DNA of 64,000 nt from JAAYZB01 sp937958685 (GCA_036824265.1 DAITAL010000005.1:1-64000); one strand, 5' to 3'; positions 1 through 7,933 are shown, numbered from the stretch's first letter. Notes: a model not told the origin generated them from the letters alone. Made by a program: numbers and translations.

Positions 1-53
1 CCGAAACCTTTTGATCCGTAGTCAAACGCTCTATCCAATTGAGCTATGAGCGC
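1..53 (-). tRNA. tRNA-Arg(ACG), 3' part beyond window
   Basis: On the minus strand the acceptor strand GCGCTCA, a D-arm (GCTC, AATTGGAT loop, GAGC), and an anticodon stem TTTGA/TCAAA around the loop CTACGGA are all visible. The anticodon is ACG, so it reads Arg CGN codons after A34 deamination. The T-arm and 3' acceptor strand lie outside the window. Positions 54-252 hold no gene; a TATAAT at 228-233 without a good -35 precedes the next gene. Confidence 0.9.
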
Positions 54-252
54 GCGTGGGGTCCCGATCAGGAATTGGGAATGCTTACCAAAGGCAATTC
101 CGTAACTTGAGGCCGTTATATATATTATCAAATACATCCCGGAAATGCAACTGATATTTATGGAAACCGCTGTTTTTGAGCACCTTGGCGTTTGAGCATA
201 TCGGTCGCTTTATCCCCTATGCAAGGGTATAATATGTTCGAGGTGCAAAGCG

Positions 253-1080
253 ATGTCTAAAACAGATTTCATTGTCAGTGGATTTGAATTGGGATGTCAC
301 GATTTGGAGAAGATGACCGTTTTTTATGAACGGAGTTTACGCTTGAACGTGTTGCACAAAACGGCTGTGACGGTGTCTTTTGGTTTTCCTTTCCAGGAAG
401 CACTTCTCACATTGTATCGCACCGCAACTCCGGCATCATCGTGTTCCCGGCGGCTGGACCATCTTGCCTTCAGGGTTGATTCCAGGGAGGTTTTGGGCAT
501 GTTCCTGCATCATCTGATCTTGACGCAGACACCGATTCTTGGCGCCATTGATCATGGCGTTTCGGAAGCGATCTACCTGGAGGATCCGGAGCATAATCGC
601 ATCGAAGTGACCTGCGACAAGGAGAATCCGGAGGATCCGGCACCGTCAAGTCATCATGAGCAAACCCATGAACCGTTTGACTATGCAGGCGTCTTCTATG
701 CGAGCAGCAATTTGGAATGTCCCTTTGCCTTTCCAGACTCAACCGTCATTGCCCACGTTTCTCTCAATGTCACCGATCTGAATGGACAAACAGCTTTTTA
801 CACCGAAATCATGCGTTTGGAAGTCGGCTATGAAAGCAAGAAAACAAAGATCCACATCGGGAACCGGGCCAACCCGCATCTTCTGTCACTGAAGCCGATA
901 AAAGCGAAATCATGTGATACGGGTCAATGTCGGCTCGTTTTCACTTATCAGGACTGTGTTGTGCTCCAAAATGTGATCAAACGGCTTCAAGATGCTGGAA
1001 AGCCAGTCTCAGAAACCGAATCTGGGTACTTGACAATGGATAGTGAAGCCAACTTGATCCATCTGCGATTGGCAACCTAA
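253..1080 (+). CDS. two-domain VOC/glyoxalase protein, extradiol-dioxygenase-like (CatE family fold)
   Basis: This 275-residue protein has two vicinal-oxygen-chelate modules, about residues 8-125 and 165-275. The first keeps H70 (LDHLAF) and E118 (DPEHNRIEV) plus the family phrase IDHGVSEAIYLEDPE at 99-113, typical of Bacillus CatE-like proteins that cleave catechols with Fe(II). The second module keeps H168 but has lost the usual terminal Glu (it reads NLIHLRL) and the middle His. The metal site is therefore incomplete compared with a standard catechol 2,3-dioxygenase, and the true substrate is uncertain. GAGGTG at 240-245 supports the ATG at 253. It converges on, and overlaps by 4 bases, the minus-strand membrane protein gene that follows. 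No aromatic-degradation genes are nearby, so a glyoxalase-like or resistance role is also possible. Confidence 0.75.
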   Translation: MSKTDFIVSGFELGCHDLEKMTVFYERSLRLNVLHKTAVTVSFGFPFQEALLTLYRTATPASSCSRRLDHLAFRVDSREVLGMFLHHLILTQTPILGAIDHGVSEAIYLEDPEHNRIEVTCDKENPEDPAPSSHHEQTHEPFDYAGVFYASSNLECPFAFPDSTVIAHVSLNVTDLNGQTAFYTEIMRLEVGYESKKTKIHIGNRANPHLLSLKPIKAKSCDTGQCRLVFTYQDCVVLQNVIKRLQDAGKPVSETESGYLTMDSEANLIHLRLAT

Positions 1081-1406
1081 CGTTTCTTTTTTTTTCGTCG
1101 GGTGATGACAAGCAGGAACAGCCCGATCATGACCAACGCCATAAACGCCAACATGACAGCCAGATAGCCAGCATATGCCAGACAATATGCCATCACACCC
1201 GAATGGATCGCCCCTTGCGGATCTTCGTGGATGATTGGTTCCACCAGGGCGATCGTGATCATGACCGCAAGCCCTGTAAGCGAGATGACAATCGTTGACA
1301 GCGCAAAGACCAACAGGCCGCTTGGTCTTTTTTGATTTGTCTGTTCGTGGTTGTGATAGTAGGCGAAATTGTAGTCCGCCGGTTTTCTTTCGGCCAATAA
1401 TCTCAC
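1077..1406 (-). CDS. small membrane protein, unknown function
   Basis: I do not recognise this protein of about 109 residues. It has a polar N-terminus (about 30 residues rich in N, Y, H and Q), two strongly hydrophobic stretches (about 33-57 and 71-100) separated by a short acidic loop, and a basic tail ending in KKKKR, which suggests a cytosolic C-terminus. It lies 7 bases after the AEC permease gene on the same strand and is probably co-transcribed. The start is uncertain: the frame is open upstream into the permease gene, but a GTG at 1406 or a TTG at 1397 would avoid overlap. Its 3' end overlaps the stop of the convergent VOC gene. Confidence 0.55.
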   Translation of the reverse strand: MRLLAERKPADYNFAYYHNHEQTNQKRPSGLLVFALSTIVISLTGLAVMITIALVEPIIHEDPQGAIHSGVMAYCLAYAGYLAVMLAFMALVMIGLFLLVITRRKKKKR

Positions 1407-1413
1407 CCGCCCG

Positions 1414-2433
1414 CTACAGAATGCCCAAATAACGGAAACTGATGACAATCACAAAAATCGAGAATATCGACAAGAGACTGCTCCAAACGACGATCTGTCC
1501 CGCAAGGCGTTCATCGCCCCCCATTTCTTTGGCCATTATCGCACTGGTAACGGCGACCGGGGCTGCGAAAGTGGCGATCAACGCGGGATAATCGTAACTC
1601 GCAAAATGGAAGAACGTTGTGTTTCTTGAGAGGATCACCGCCACCGAAAGACCCAGAAGCGGAGCAAACAAAATCCGCCAGGATGTGCCGAGGATGATTT
1701 CGCGGCGCAGGGATTTCACAGCCGCAAACTGAAAGCCGCCACCGAGGATGATCAATGCCAGGGGCGAGGCGATTTGGGCTACCCATTTGATGAAGGTGTA
1801 CAAAAACTCCAGGTTGTTCTTCAAAGAGAACACCAGTTCTCCGGAGATCTGGGAAACGGGGATGGCGGTTCTCACCATCAAGACGATGATTCCCAAAACA
1901 ATCGCGATGATCAGGGGGTTGGTAATGATCTTGAAGAGAACTTTATGCCAGGGTATCTGCTTCCCGGACTCATCTTTTTGAAACATCGTCAGGGAGATCA
2001 CCGAAAGAATGTTGTAAAGGGGAATCACGGCAAGACTGATCAGCGCGACCCCAAGAACCGCCGGTTCGCCGCCAAGAGCTTCAGCCAGGGGAATCCCGAG
2101 AATCGCCATGTTGGAGCGGAAAACGCTTTGCAGCACAACGCCCTTCTTGTCCGCTCCTTTAACCAACAGCACCACACTGACCAGTCCGAGGACAAACAAT
2201 ACGAAAACGCCGATCATTGCATAGATGATCACATTCCAATTGATGTCTTCCAGTCCGGAAGCGTTGTAGATGGTGAAAAACAACAGCGCCGGCAAGGCGA
2301 TGCGGAACACAAACCTGTTGGCATTGACGAGGAATTCCTCATTCAGAAAGCCAATCCGGCTGAGAAAGTATCCCAGGCCAATCAATAGCAAGAGCGGCAA
2401 GACGGCATTGACGCCGAAAAGAAGTGTGTCCAT
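1414..2433 (-). CDS. AEC-family transporter (auxin efflux carrier/malate permease type)
   Basis: This 339-residue protein has the ten-segment layout of the AEC family: five helices, a hydrophilic middle, then five helices. Typical features are the N-terminal LPLLLLIGLGYFLSRIGFL and the GIPLAEALGG and PVAVTSAIMAKEMGGD motifs in the second half. Family members export small organic acids or amino-acid derivatives; the substrate here cannot be read. I place the start at 2433 because AAAGGA lies about 8 bases upstream; an in-frame ATG at 2454 has no comparable site. A TTTATA/TAGAAT promoter with extended -10 lies just upstream. Confidence 0.88.
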   Translation of the reverse strand: MDTLLFGVNAVLPLLLLIGLGYFLSRIGFLNEEFLVNANRFVFRIALPALLFFTIYNASGLEDINWNVIIYAMIGVFVLFVLGLVSVVLLVKGADKKGVVLQSVFRSNMAILGIPLAEALGGEPAVLGVALISLAVIPLYNILSVISLTMFQKDESGKQIPWHKVLFKIITNPLIIAIVLGIIVLMVRTAIPVSQISGELVFSLKNNLEFLYTFIKWVAQIASPLALIILGGGFQFAAVKSLRREIILGTSWRILFAPLLGLSVAVILSRNTTFFHFASYDYPALIATFAAPVAVTSAIMAKEMGGDERLAGQIVVWSSLLSIFSIFVIVISFRYLGIL

Positions 2434-2466
2434 CGAGAGTATCCTTTTCTTCATCTGTTTTTTATC

Positions 2467-2495
2467 ATTCTATCATTGTTACAGTTATTTATAAA
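2467..2495 (-). promoter_or_regulatory. promoter of the AEC permease gene
   Basis: On the minus strand: -35 TTTATA (2490-2495), 17-base spacer, -10 TAGAAT (2467-2472) preceded by TGA (extended -10). The predicted start of transcription leaves a leader of about 27 bases before the ATG at 2433. Confidence 0.5.
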
Positions 2496-2602
2496 GCGAT
2501 TATCTCAATATCGTCTTCGTGTTGGTAACAAGTCCCGGAAAGGAAGTAATCGATGCGTCTTCCATGATCAATGTGAAAACGGTTGGCAATTCCAAAAAAA
2601 GG

Positions 2603-2630
2603 ATTACAAACAAGGCAAATTTGGTATAAT
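2603..2630 (+). promoter_or_regulatory. promoter of the potassium-uptake operon
   Basis: Perfect -10 TATAAT at 2625-2630 preceded by TGG (extended -10), with ATTACA as a weak -35 at 2603-2608 and a 16-base spacer. It lies about 145 bases before the trkH/ktrB start, leaving room for a leader that contains a short open frame. Confidence 0.6.
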
Positions 2631-2660
2631 AGTATTTGTATAAAGGACCAGAGGTGGATC

Positions 2661-2756
2661 ATGATCATTTTGATCAACGAACAAGTTCCTGGTTCCTCGT
2701 CGCCAATCGTCATCATGCCCGATGAATTGACCTTTGGTCAAACGCTAATAGCCTGA
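2661..2756 (+). CDS. possible 31-residue leader peptide upstream of trkH/ktrB
   Basis: A short frame starts with ATG at 2661 after GAGGTGG and stops with TGA at 2754-2756, 19 bases before the potassium transporter. The peptide begins MIILINEQVPG and is mostly hydrophobic and neutral. Position, start signals and proximity suggest a translated leader, but nothing in the composition (no run of a regulatory amino acid) shows a mechanism. It could be chance. Confidence 0.3.
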   Translation: MIILINEQVPGSSSPIVIMPDELTFGQTLIA

Positions 2757-2775
2757 CGATGAAAGAAGGAAAGCG

Positions 2776-4116
2776 ATGAAAGTCTCCAAATTCAAACTGA
2801 CGGCCTTGCAGACCCTTGCACTTGGGTTTGCGGTTATCATTCTGATCGGCAGCGTTCTACTGATGCTGCCGGTTGCCAATAAGAGCGGTCAGGCCATTCC
2901 CTATCTCAATGCTTTGTTCACTTCCGCTTCGGCAACCTGCGTCACCGGCCTTGTGGTCTATGACACTTATTCCCAGTTTACCTTGTTTGGTCAGATCGTG
3001 ATCATGATCTTGATCCAACTTGGCGGTCTGGGGTTCATGACGATGGCTGTGATGTTCTCGCTGTTTGTCGGACGCAAGATCGGTTTGAAGGAACGCGTCA
3101 ACCTGATGGAAGCTGTCAATTCGATGCAGATCGGCGGCATAGTCCGGATGGCAAAACGGGTGCTCATCATCACCGCAATCTTTGAAATTATCGGGGCGGC
3201 GATTCTGTCGATACGGTTCATACCGCTGTTTGGCGTTGGTCAGGGCTTGTGGATGTCCCTCTTCCACGCTGTCTCGGCCTTCTGCAATGCCGGTTTTGAT
3301 CTCATGGGCATCATTGCTCCATCGGTATCGCTTTCACCGTTCGTCGGCGATGTTCTTGTCAATGTTGTGATCATCATCTTGATTGTTGTCGGAGGCATAG
3401 GCTTTGTAGTGTGGAACGATATCGCCGAACACCGCTTCCGTCTGCGCGAATACCGTCTGCATACGAAAATCGTTTTGGTTGCCACGCTTGTCATCATTAC
3501 CTTGTCGACGCTCGTCTTTGCCTTCTTGGAGTGGCAGAACGCGTATAGCGGCCTTGCGGCCGGTGAGAAGCTCATGGCTTCGCTGTTCAGTGCCGTCACC
3601 CCCAGAACCGCCGGTTTCTTCACGGTGCAGATGACCTCGATGACCGAAGCCGGTTCGACTTTGACGCTCGGTCTGATGATCATTGGCGCTGGCTCGGGAT
3701 CAACCGCCGGCGGCATCAAAATCACAACCCTCTCGGTGATTATGCTTTCGGTTGTCAGTTACGTCAGGGGCAGCGCCGATATCAATCTGTTTGGCCGCCG
3801 CATCGATCCGGCAACCATCAAACGGGCTTTCAATCTCGGTTTGCTGTATATCATGGTCGGTTTCATCGGCGGTTTCCTACTCTTGATAGCTCAGGGAACC
3901 AATCTCCACGACACGATGTTTGAGGCGTTCTCAGCAATAGGAACCGTCGGGCTATCTCGGGGTATCACCGACAGTTTGCGTCCGCTTTCCCGAATTATCA
4001 TCATCATGTTGATGTATACAGGCCGCGTCGGCAGCATGTCGATCGCCATGGCCTTTATCGAAAAGAAACAGAATGACTCTTTGCGCAACCCGCTGGAAAA
4101 AGTCATTATTGGATAA
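2776..4116 (+). CDS. ktrB: TrkH/KtrB-type potassium uptake membrane subunit
   Basis: This 446-residue protein has the four M1-P-M2 repeats of the Trk/Ktr/HKT superfamily. The four filter loops are visible as TCVTGL (about 55-60), FCNAGFD (about 171-177), TPRTAGF (about 276-282) and IGTVGLSRG (about 391-399), each giving one filter glycine. GSTAGGIK in the middle matches the gating loop region. It imports K+ (often with Na+ coupling) and depends on the cytosolic gating ring formed by the next gene product. AGAAGGA precedes the ATG at 2776. The 12-base gap to ktrA indicates one operon, ended by the terminator at 4813. Confidence 0.95.
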   Translation: MKVSKFKLTALQTLALGFAVIILIGSVLLMLPVANKSGQAIPYLNALFTSASATCVTGLVVYDTYSQFTLFGQIVIMILIQLGGLGFMTMAVMFSLFVGRKIGLKERVNLMEAVNSMQIGGIVRMAKRVLIITAIFEIIGAAILSIRFIPLFGVGQGLWMSLFHAVSAFCNAGFDLMGIIAPSVSLSPFVGDVLVNVVIIILIVVGGIGFVVWNDIAEHRFRLREYRLHTKIVLVATLVIITLSTLVFAFLEWQNAYSGLAAGEKLMASLFSAVTPRTAGFFTVQMTSMTEAGSTLTLGLMIIGAGSGSTAGGIKITTLSVIMLSVVSYVRGSADINLFGRRIDPATIKRAFNLGLLYIMVGFIGGFLLLIAQGTNLHDTMFEAFSAIGTVGLSRGITDSLRPLSRIIIIMLMYTGRVGSMSIAMAFIEKKQNDSLRNPLEKVIIG

Positions 4117-4128
4117 GGAGCGTTAATT

Positions 4129-4776
4129 ATGCAATCAGTTTTGGTAATTGGTCTCGGTCGCTTCGGCAGGCATCTGGCAATGAAGCTGGCGGAACTGGGA
4201 AATGAGGTCATGGTCATCGACAAAGACGAAGCCGCCGTCAATCGCGTGGCTCCATTCGTGACTTCGGCTCATATTGGCGACTGCATGGATGAACAGGTGA
4301 TCGAATCGATCGGGGTTCGCAATTTCGATGTCTGTTTTGTTTGTATTTCCGATAATTTCCAATCCTCGTTGGAGATCACCTGGCAACTGAAAGAGGCTGG
4401 CGCCAAGGAGATAGTATCGAAAACAGATCGGGAGATGCATGCCAAGTTTCTTTTGCAGATCGGCGCCAACGCCGTCATCCATCCGGAACGCGACATGGCC
4501 TGGCGGACGGCGGTCAAATATTCATCCACCCATATCTTCGACTATATTGAATTCGCTCCCGAGTATGCCATCACCGAGATCGATGTTCCCTCTAGTTGGG
4601 TCGGGATGTCGATCCGCGACCTGCGGGTCAGGGAGAAATTCCGCATCAACATCATCGCCACCAGAACCGATGAGCATATCTATCCGACGGTCAACGCAGA
4701 TCACGTCTTCACCGTTGACGAGCATCTGTATGTTTCCGGAAATCAGAAGGATATTTTGCGATTGGTTGAGAAATAG
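4129..4776 (+). CDS. ktrA: KtrA/TrkA-type potassium channel regulatory (RCK) subunit
   Basis: This 215-residue protein is the usual KtrA length. The Rossmann RCK_N domain starts with VIGLGRFGRHLA (residues 5-16) and VIDKD (34-38), which bind ATP/ADP or NAD(H). An RCK_C (TrkA_C) domain occupies roughly 135-215 and is the site where c-di-AMP binds in characterised Firmicute KtrA proteins. It forms the octameric ring that gates KtrB. AAGGAG precedes the ATG, and the gene sits 12 bases behind ktrB. No c-di-AMP riboswitch is evident in the leader. Confidence 0.95.
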   Translation: MQSVLVIGLGRFGRHLAMKLAELGNEVMVIDKDEAAVNRVAPFVTSAHIGDCMDEQVIESIGVRNFDVCFVCISDNFQSSLEITWQLKEAGAKEIVSKTDREMHAKFLLQIGANAVIHPERDMAWRTAVKYSSTHIFDYIEFAPEYAITEIDVPSSWVGMSIRDLRVREKFRINIIATRTDEHIYPTVNADHVFTVDEHLYVSGNQKDILRLVEK

Positions 4777-4812
4777 GCATCTGCTTATCATCAAAATGGA
4801 TTTGTTTTCATG

Positions 4813-4842
4813 AAAAAGCCAGTGGTTCCACCGGCTTTTTTG
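4813..4842 (+). terminator. intrinsic terminator after ktrA
   Basis: AAAAAGCC pairs with GGCTTTTT, continued by GTGG/CCAC with one internal mismatch and a two-base loop. The T-run ends at 4841. Confidence 0.85.
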
Positions 4843-4849
4843 TTATTGG

Positions 4850-5026
4850 GTATTCCCCATATATACAGATACAAGTAATTCTGCTTACGGATGACACAAA
4901 ATTGCCTGATGCGTTAAACCATAACCAAATCAATTGCCTTAAAGCTAATGCGGATGATTCCGTAAATCCCGATACATTACTCTTTAATCCAGATACGAAT
5001 GCCAGAAGTCTATATATGGGGAATAC
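4850..5026. repeat. 177-bp element with perfect 16-bp terminal inverted repeats (MITE-like)
   Basis: GTATTCCCCATATATA at 4850-4865 is the exact reverse complement of 5011-5026, with 145 bases between. The interior has no protein-coding frame of note but holds internal symmetry (TTACGGA near 4884 and TCCGTAA near 4958) and two AATTGCCT copies. Size and ends fit a miniature inverted-repeat element or a long cruciform. No clear target duplication is visible, and no second copy was seen in this window. It fills the gap between the ktrA terminator and the PI-PLC-like gene. Confidence 0.55.
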
Positions 5027-5089
5027 ATCTATAGTATACCATATCTCGCCATGGATGCAACAGCGCCAGGAATATTCACCACCGATTTT

Positions 5090-6208
5090 TTATTCATCCG
5101 CCGTCAGAACGTCGTTGGTGATGATCAGAAACTCATCTTGGAGATAGACGGCCTCGCCCTCTTCCAATTGGTGTGCCGGATGGAAATCAGTGGTCATCAA
5201 TTGTGCTCCGGAAGCCATTGCCCGGGCTCTTGTGTCCGGATCGACAACCAGGTTCGCATCCATCCGCGTCCTGACGATCAGGTTTGCATCCAGCAATGCT
5301 GCGATGTTTTCCACATTGGGATCGTTGTGAACGACGAAAGTGGCGTAGGGGTGATCGACATTGAGGTTCGAGACACCCGGGAACATGGCCATCGAATCAT
5401 AGTCCGGATCGGTTTCCAGGTATGTTTGGGTAAAGGAACCGGGATGAAGAACGACGATGATCTTGCCGAGAAGTTCGGTTAAGAGAGGCCAAGACTCCGC
5501 CTGCAGCCTGGCGTTTGGCGAATCGTGACCGTCCATCAGCATTCCCGGGGTATACAAACTGTCTTCAAACTTATCCTTCAGAAGCTCGTCAAGCAGCAAC
5601 AACTCAATTGCCCCGATGTTGGCGAGCATGGGGTCCAGGATCATCCAGTCGTCCTTGAGTTCGAAGAGCAGGATGATCGGGATGTGTCCGGGGTTGCCGT
5701 CGGACCAGAGTTTAATCTCTTCCAGAGCCAGCGCCAGTTTGGCGGCGGTGGTGCTGTTGTCCACAAGCGGCACATGGGTGCACTCGAAATCGCCGCGGCG
5801 GTAACGGACGTCAAGTTCAAAACTGCGGATCCCCAGGTCCAGTTGCGCCGTCAGGTCGGGATTGCCGTATTTGAGGGCTTCGGCTTCCGCGAAGGAGTCG
5901 CCCAGGCCGACAAAGAGTTTGCCGAGGCCGGTCCCCAATTTTTTATAGGAATTATGGGAGGCGATCATCCTGATCTCGTTCAGCCTGAGCGTCGTCGTCG
6001 CCAGATCGAAAGCGACGAACTGCTGTTCGTCCACAGGCACATAAGTCCCGTCGTAAAGTTCTGCCAAATCCGCAAGATGCCGCTTCTGCCAGGAGATGTC
6101 GTGCCACCTGATGCTGTTGAACACCAGCACGAGCGTCAGGAACAGACCGATGGCGGTCAAGATCGTGAAGATGATCACCTTGGCTGTCGTCTTCAATATT
6201 TTCAGCAT
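5090..6208 (-). CDS. membrane-anchored PI-PLC-like phosphodiesterase (PLC-like TIM barrel)
   Basis: This 372-residue protein has one N-terminal transmembrane helix (about 8-32) and then a PLC-like phosphodiesterase domain facing outside. The catalytic pair is visible as H85 (in RMIASHNSYK) and H145 (in FECTHVPL). N86, E131, D133 (RSFELDV) and E183 (LLFELK) are the residues expected to hold Ca2+ in the Ca-dependent branch. The family cleaves phosphoinositides or GPI-like phosphodiesters; the bacterial substrate is not evident. An aromatic TDFHPAHQLEEGEAV segment near the end fits the last barrel strand. It lies 25 bases downstream of the InlB-repeat protein gene, so the two are likely co-expressed. 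Confidence 0.82.
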   Translation of the reverse strand: MLKILKTTAKVIIFTILTAIGLFLTLVLVFNSIRWHDISWQKRHLADLAELYDGTYVPVDEQQFVAFDLATTTLRLNEIRMIASHNSYKKLGTGLGKLFVGLGDSFAEAEALKYGNPDLTAQLDLGIRSFELDVRYRRGDFECTHVPLVDNSTTAAKLALALEEIKLWSDGNPGHIPIILLFELKDDWMILDPMLANIGAIELLLLDELLKDKFEDSLYTPGMLMDGHDSPNARLQAESWPLLTELLGKIIVVLHPGSFTQTYLETDPDYDSMAMFPGVSNLNVDHPYATFVVHNDPNVENIAALLDANLIVRTRMDANLVVDPDTRARAMASGAQLMTTDFHPAHQLEEGEAVYLQDEFLIITNDVLTADE

Positions 6209-6233
6209 ACGTGTTTCCTCCTAAGGGTGGGTT

Positions 6234-6803
6234 TCATGACAGCAATTCTTCCCAACGGGCATAAAGAACGAGATCTTCAGTGACAATCAGCGTCGCGGGA
6301 AGGGGGTTTCCCGAAAAATCAGGCTCGCGATACCAGCCCAGAAACTCATAGCCCTCCCTCGCGGGTACGGGCAGAACGATCTCCGCTTGGTCACGGATAC
6401 CCGCCAGTTCATCGATTGCCGGTGCGCCGTTGGTCACAAATGTGACCAGATGATAGAGGATGACCTCGATCTTGAGCGTGGTGGCTGAACCTTTGTAGGA
6501 GACGGTCAGCACGTGTTTCCCGGGGATAGCGAATTTGGCCTGATCGGAAGCGGAAAGCATGTCCATGGTGAAAGGAACAAGCCGCTTCTGGCCGCTCGGC
6601 CAGTAGGCGACGATCGCATAGTCGTCATATTCATGGCTGCCGTAAGTGTACTCGCGATATTCGGGAACGTCTCCTTGCGTCGCTTCTTCCGACACAACCT
6701 CCAGCCGCCCGCAATCCGTGGTTGCCGGTTCCAGGGCCAAATACAGGCTGCCGGATGCTGCCAGGGCGACAATTCCCCACAACAGTCCTTGTTTCCACTT
6801 CAT
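6234..6803 (-). CDS. secreted small protein with C-terminal InlB B-repeat
   Basis: This 189-residue protein begins with a signal-anchor (KQGLLWGIVALAASGSLYLAL), followed by a beta-rich region about 35-115 resembling a bacterial Ig-like fold (KFAIPGKHVLTVSYKG). It ends with one Listeria-Bacteroides (InlB B) repeat, recognised by VPAREGYEFLGWYREPDFSG and LVLYARW. Such repeats occur on surface proteins and stabilise or bind partners. GGGGGAA before the ATG at 6803 decides the start; an upstream ATG at 6830 lacks a site. It is the first gene of a two-gene unit with the PI-PLC-like enzyme, suggesting a surface partner role (inference). Confidence 0.7.
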   Translation of the reverse strand: MKWKQGLLWGIVALAASGSLYLALEPATTDCGRLEVVSEEATQGDVPEYREYTYGSHEYDDYAIVAYWPSGQKRLVPFTMDMLSASDQAKFAIPGKHVLTVSYKGSATTLKIEVILYHLVTFVTNGAPAIDELAGIRDQAEIVLPVPAREGYEFLGWYREPDFSGNPLPATLIVTEDLVLYARWEELLS

Positions 6804-6850
6804 CTCGATTCCCCCGCCATTTCGAATCATCTGCTGCTCTTGGCGAGATT

Positions 6851-6859
6851 ATTATAACA
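6851..6859 (-). promoter_or_regulatory. extended -10 promoter of the InlB-repeat/PLC unit
   Basis: On the minus strand TGTTATAAT (TGn plus perfect TATAAT, 6851-6859) lies about 50 bases before the ATG at 6803. No convincing -35 is visible, as is common with an extended -10. Confidence 0.45.
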
Positions 6860-6892
6860 TATCCGAGGCCTGGAAACTCCATATCCGAGAAA

Positions 6893-6927
6893 CAAAAAGC
6901 GAACCCGCGAGAAAATACGGGTCCGCT
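6893..6927 (-). terminator. intrinsic terminator after rplY
   Basis: Read on the minus strand, a 10-bp stem with one mismatch (6918-6927 with 6898-6907) is followed by TTTTTG. It lies 20 bases past the stop of the L25 gene. Confidence 0.8.
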
Positions 6928-6945
6928 GATCTTAAGGCGAATCGC

Positions 6946-7569
6946 TTAGGAATGATGATGCTGGTCGGTATGCGGCTGTGTTTCAGGCTCCGGCGTTTCC
7001 GCTGGCTGGGCTTCGGTGACGATTTCGACCTCGCTGACGCCGCGTTTGGCTTCGATGATGCTGAGCAGGAGTTTGCCTTCATCCTCAACCGCCTTGACGC
7101 CGTCGGGAAGCCTTAGGTCGCGGACATGGATGACATCGCCCAGATGGCAGTTGGTGACGTCGATGTCGATAAAGTCGATGCCTTTGTCGACGGAGTATTC
7201 CACTTCGACCTCGGTGGCTCCGGTGACGACGATGCCGTTGAATTTTTCCATCGCCTCGCGACCATGGATGCGCACTGGCACTTTGTTCTTGATCAGGTTG
7301 CCGTGCTCGACCTTGAGAAAGTCAAAACTGAGAATGGTCTTGGGATTCATGACATCGGTCTGGACATCCTTGATGAATACCTGATGGGTCTTGTTGTCGA
7401 GTTTCACTTTGAAGGATTTGGTTTTGCCGAAAGTCTTGTAGGTATCGCGAAACTCCTTGTCATCGGCTTGAATGGGGATCGGCTTGATGCCTTTGCCGTA
7501 GATCACCCCCGGAATCCGTTGCGTTTTTCTGAGTGAGGCGGGATGTTCGGTCCGTTTTTCGATCTTCAT
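6946..7569 (-). CDS. rplY: 50S ribosomal protein L25, general stress (Ctc/TL5) type
   Basis: This 207-residue protein is of the long L25/Ctc/TL5 type. Residues 1-90 form the 5S-rRNA-binding L25 domain (RTEHPASLRKTQRIPGVIYGKG), and residues about 95-190 form the second beta domain (FKGIV.VTGATEVEVEYSVDKGIDFIDIDVTNC-like). The tail ends in an acidic stretch then a His-rich HTDQHHHS, which is unusual but may be neutral. AAGGAGCTCATATG gives a clear start at 7569. It is monocistronic, with its own promoter and terminator. Confidence 0.93.
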   Translation of the reverse strand: MKIEKRTEHPASLRKTQRIPGVIYGKGIKPIPIQADDKEFRDTYKTFGKTKSFKVKLDNKTHQVFIKDVQTDVMNPKTILSFDFLKVEHGNLIKNKVPVRIHGREAMEKFNGIVVTGATEVEVEYSVDKGIDFIDIDVTNCHLGDVIHVRDLRLPDGVKAVEDEGKLLLSIIEAKRGVSEVEIVTEAQPAETPEPETQPHTDQHHHS

Positions 7570-7599
7570 ATGAGCTCCTTTCGTCGATACTATGGGTAT

Positions 7600-7628
7600 A
7601 TTATACCACGAAAATGCTTGTCAACCAA
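7600..7628 (-). promoter_or_regulatory. promoter of rplY
   Basis: On the minus strand a perfect TATAAT (7600-7605) has two overlapping -35 candidates: TTGGTT at 7623-7628 with a 17-base spacer, and a perfect TTGACA at 7619-7624 with a spacer of only 13 (or about 18 to the following TATACC). Confidence 0.6.
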
Positions 7629-7933
7629 CCCCTGGACGAAATGAGAAACAATCAATATGGCAGAATGGCATGGGGTTGAAGCATGTAATGGATTTCCGTC
7701 GTGGAACAGCCTTTGTGTTTGTTGTCGGCGGTGGCGATGAGTCCCTTTCTCGACTCGTTCCGCAGGTCGATGCTGACATAGGGCGAGAGAAATCGAGGGT
7801 GGCCGGAAATTGAAGCAGACTGAATAACGCGATCATGATCCTGGACATGTTTCTCACAATCCTCATCCTCTTGGTGAACCAAAATGATTGCCGGGCGCAA
7901 GGTCAAAACATGGTTCAATGCGCTTCGGCGTTG
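7629..7933. other. intergenic stretch with no supported gene
   Basis: Between the rplY promoter and the stop of the flavodoxin-fold protein gene. On the minus strand an 88-residue frame (7652-7918) opens with TTG and no ribosome site, and I recognise no family. No terminator with a T-run is evident. It may be a decayed gene or an untranslated tail. Confidence 0.4.

Noticed and set aside
1774..2388. Long plus-strand frame of 204 residues opposite the AEC permease gene
   Set aside because: It is the antisense shadow of a clear membrane transporter, rich in Q/N/D/H as expected for the reverse of hydrophobic codons.
2489..2716. 75-residue minus frame upstream of the AEC gene
   Set aside because: It covers both divergent promoters and has no ribosome site or family.
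2490..2775. c-di-AMP (ydaO-type) riboswitch ahead of ktrB
   Set aside because: The leader is too short and lacks recognisable conserved riboswitch blocks.
7652..7918. 88-residue minus-strand frame between the flavodoxin-fold gene and rplY
   Set aside because: It opens with TTG without a ribosome site, has no recognisable family and no clear downstream terminator. Reported only as an intergenic stretch.
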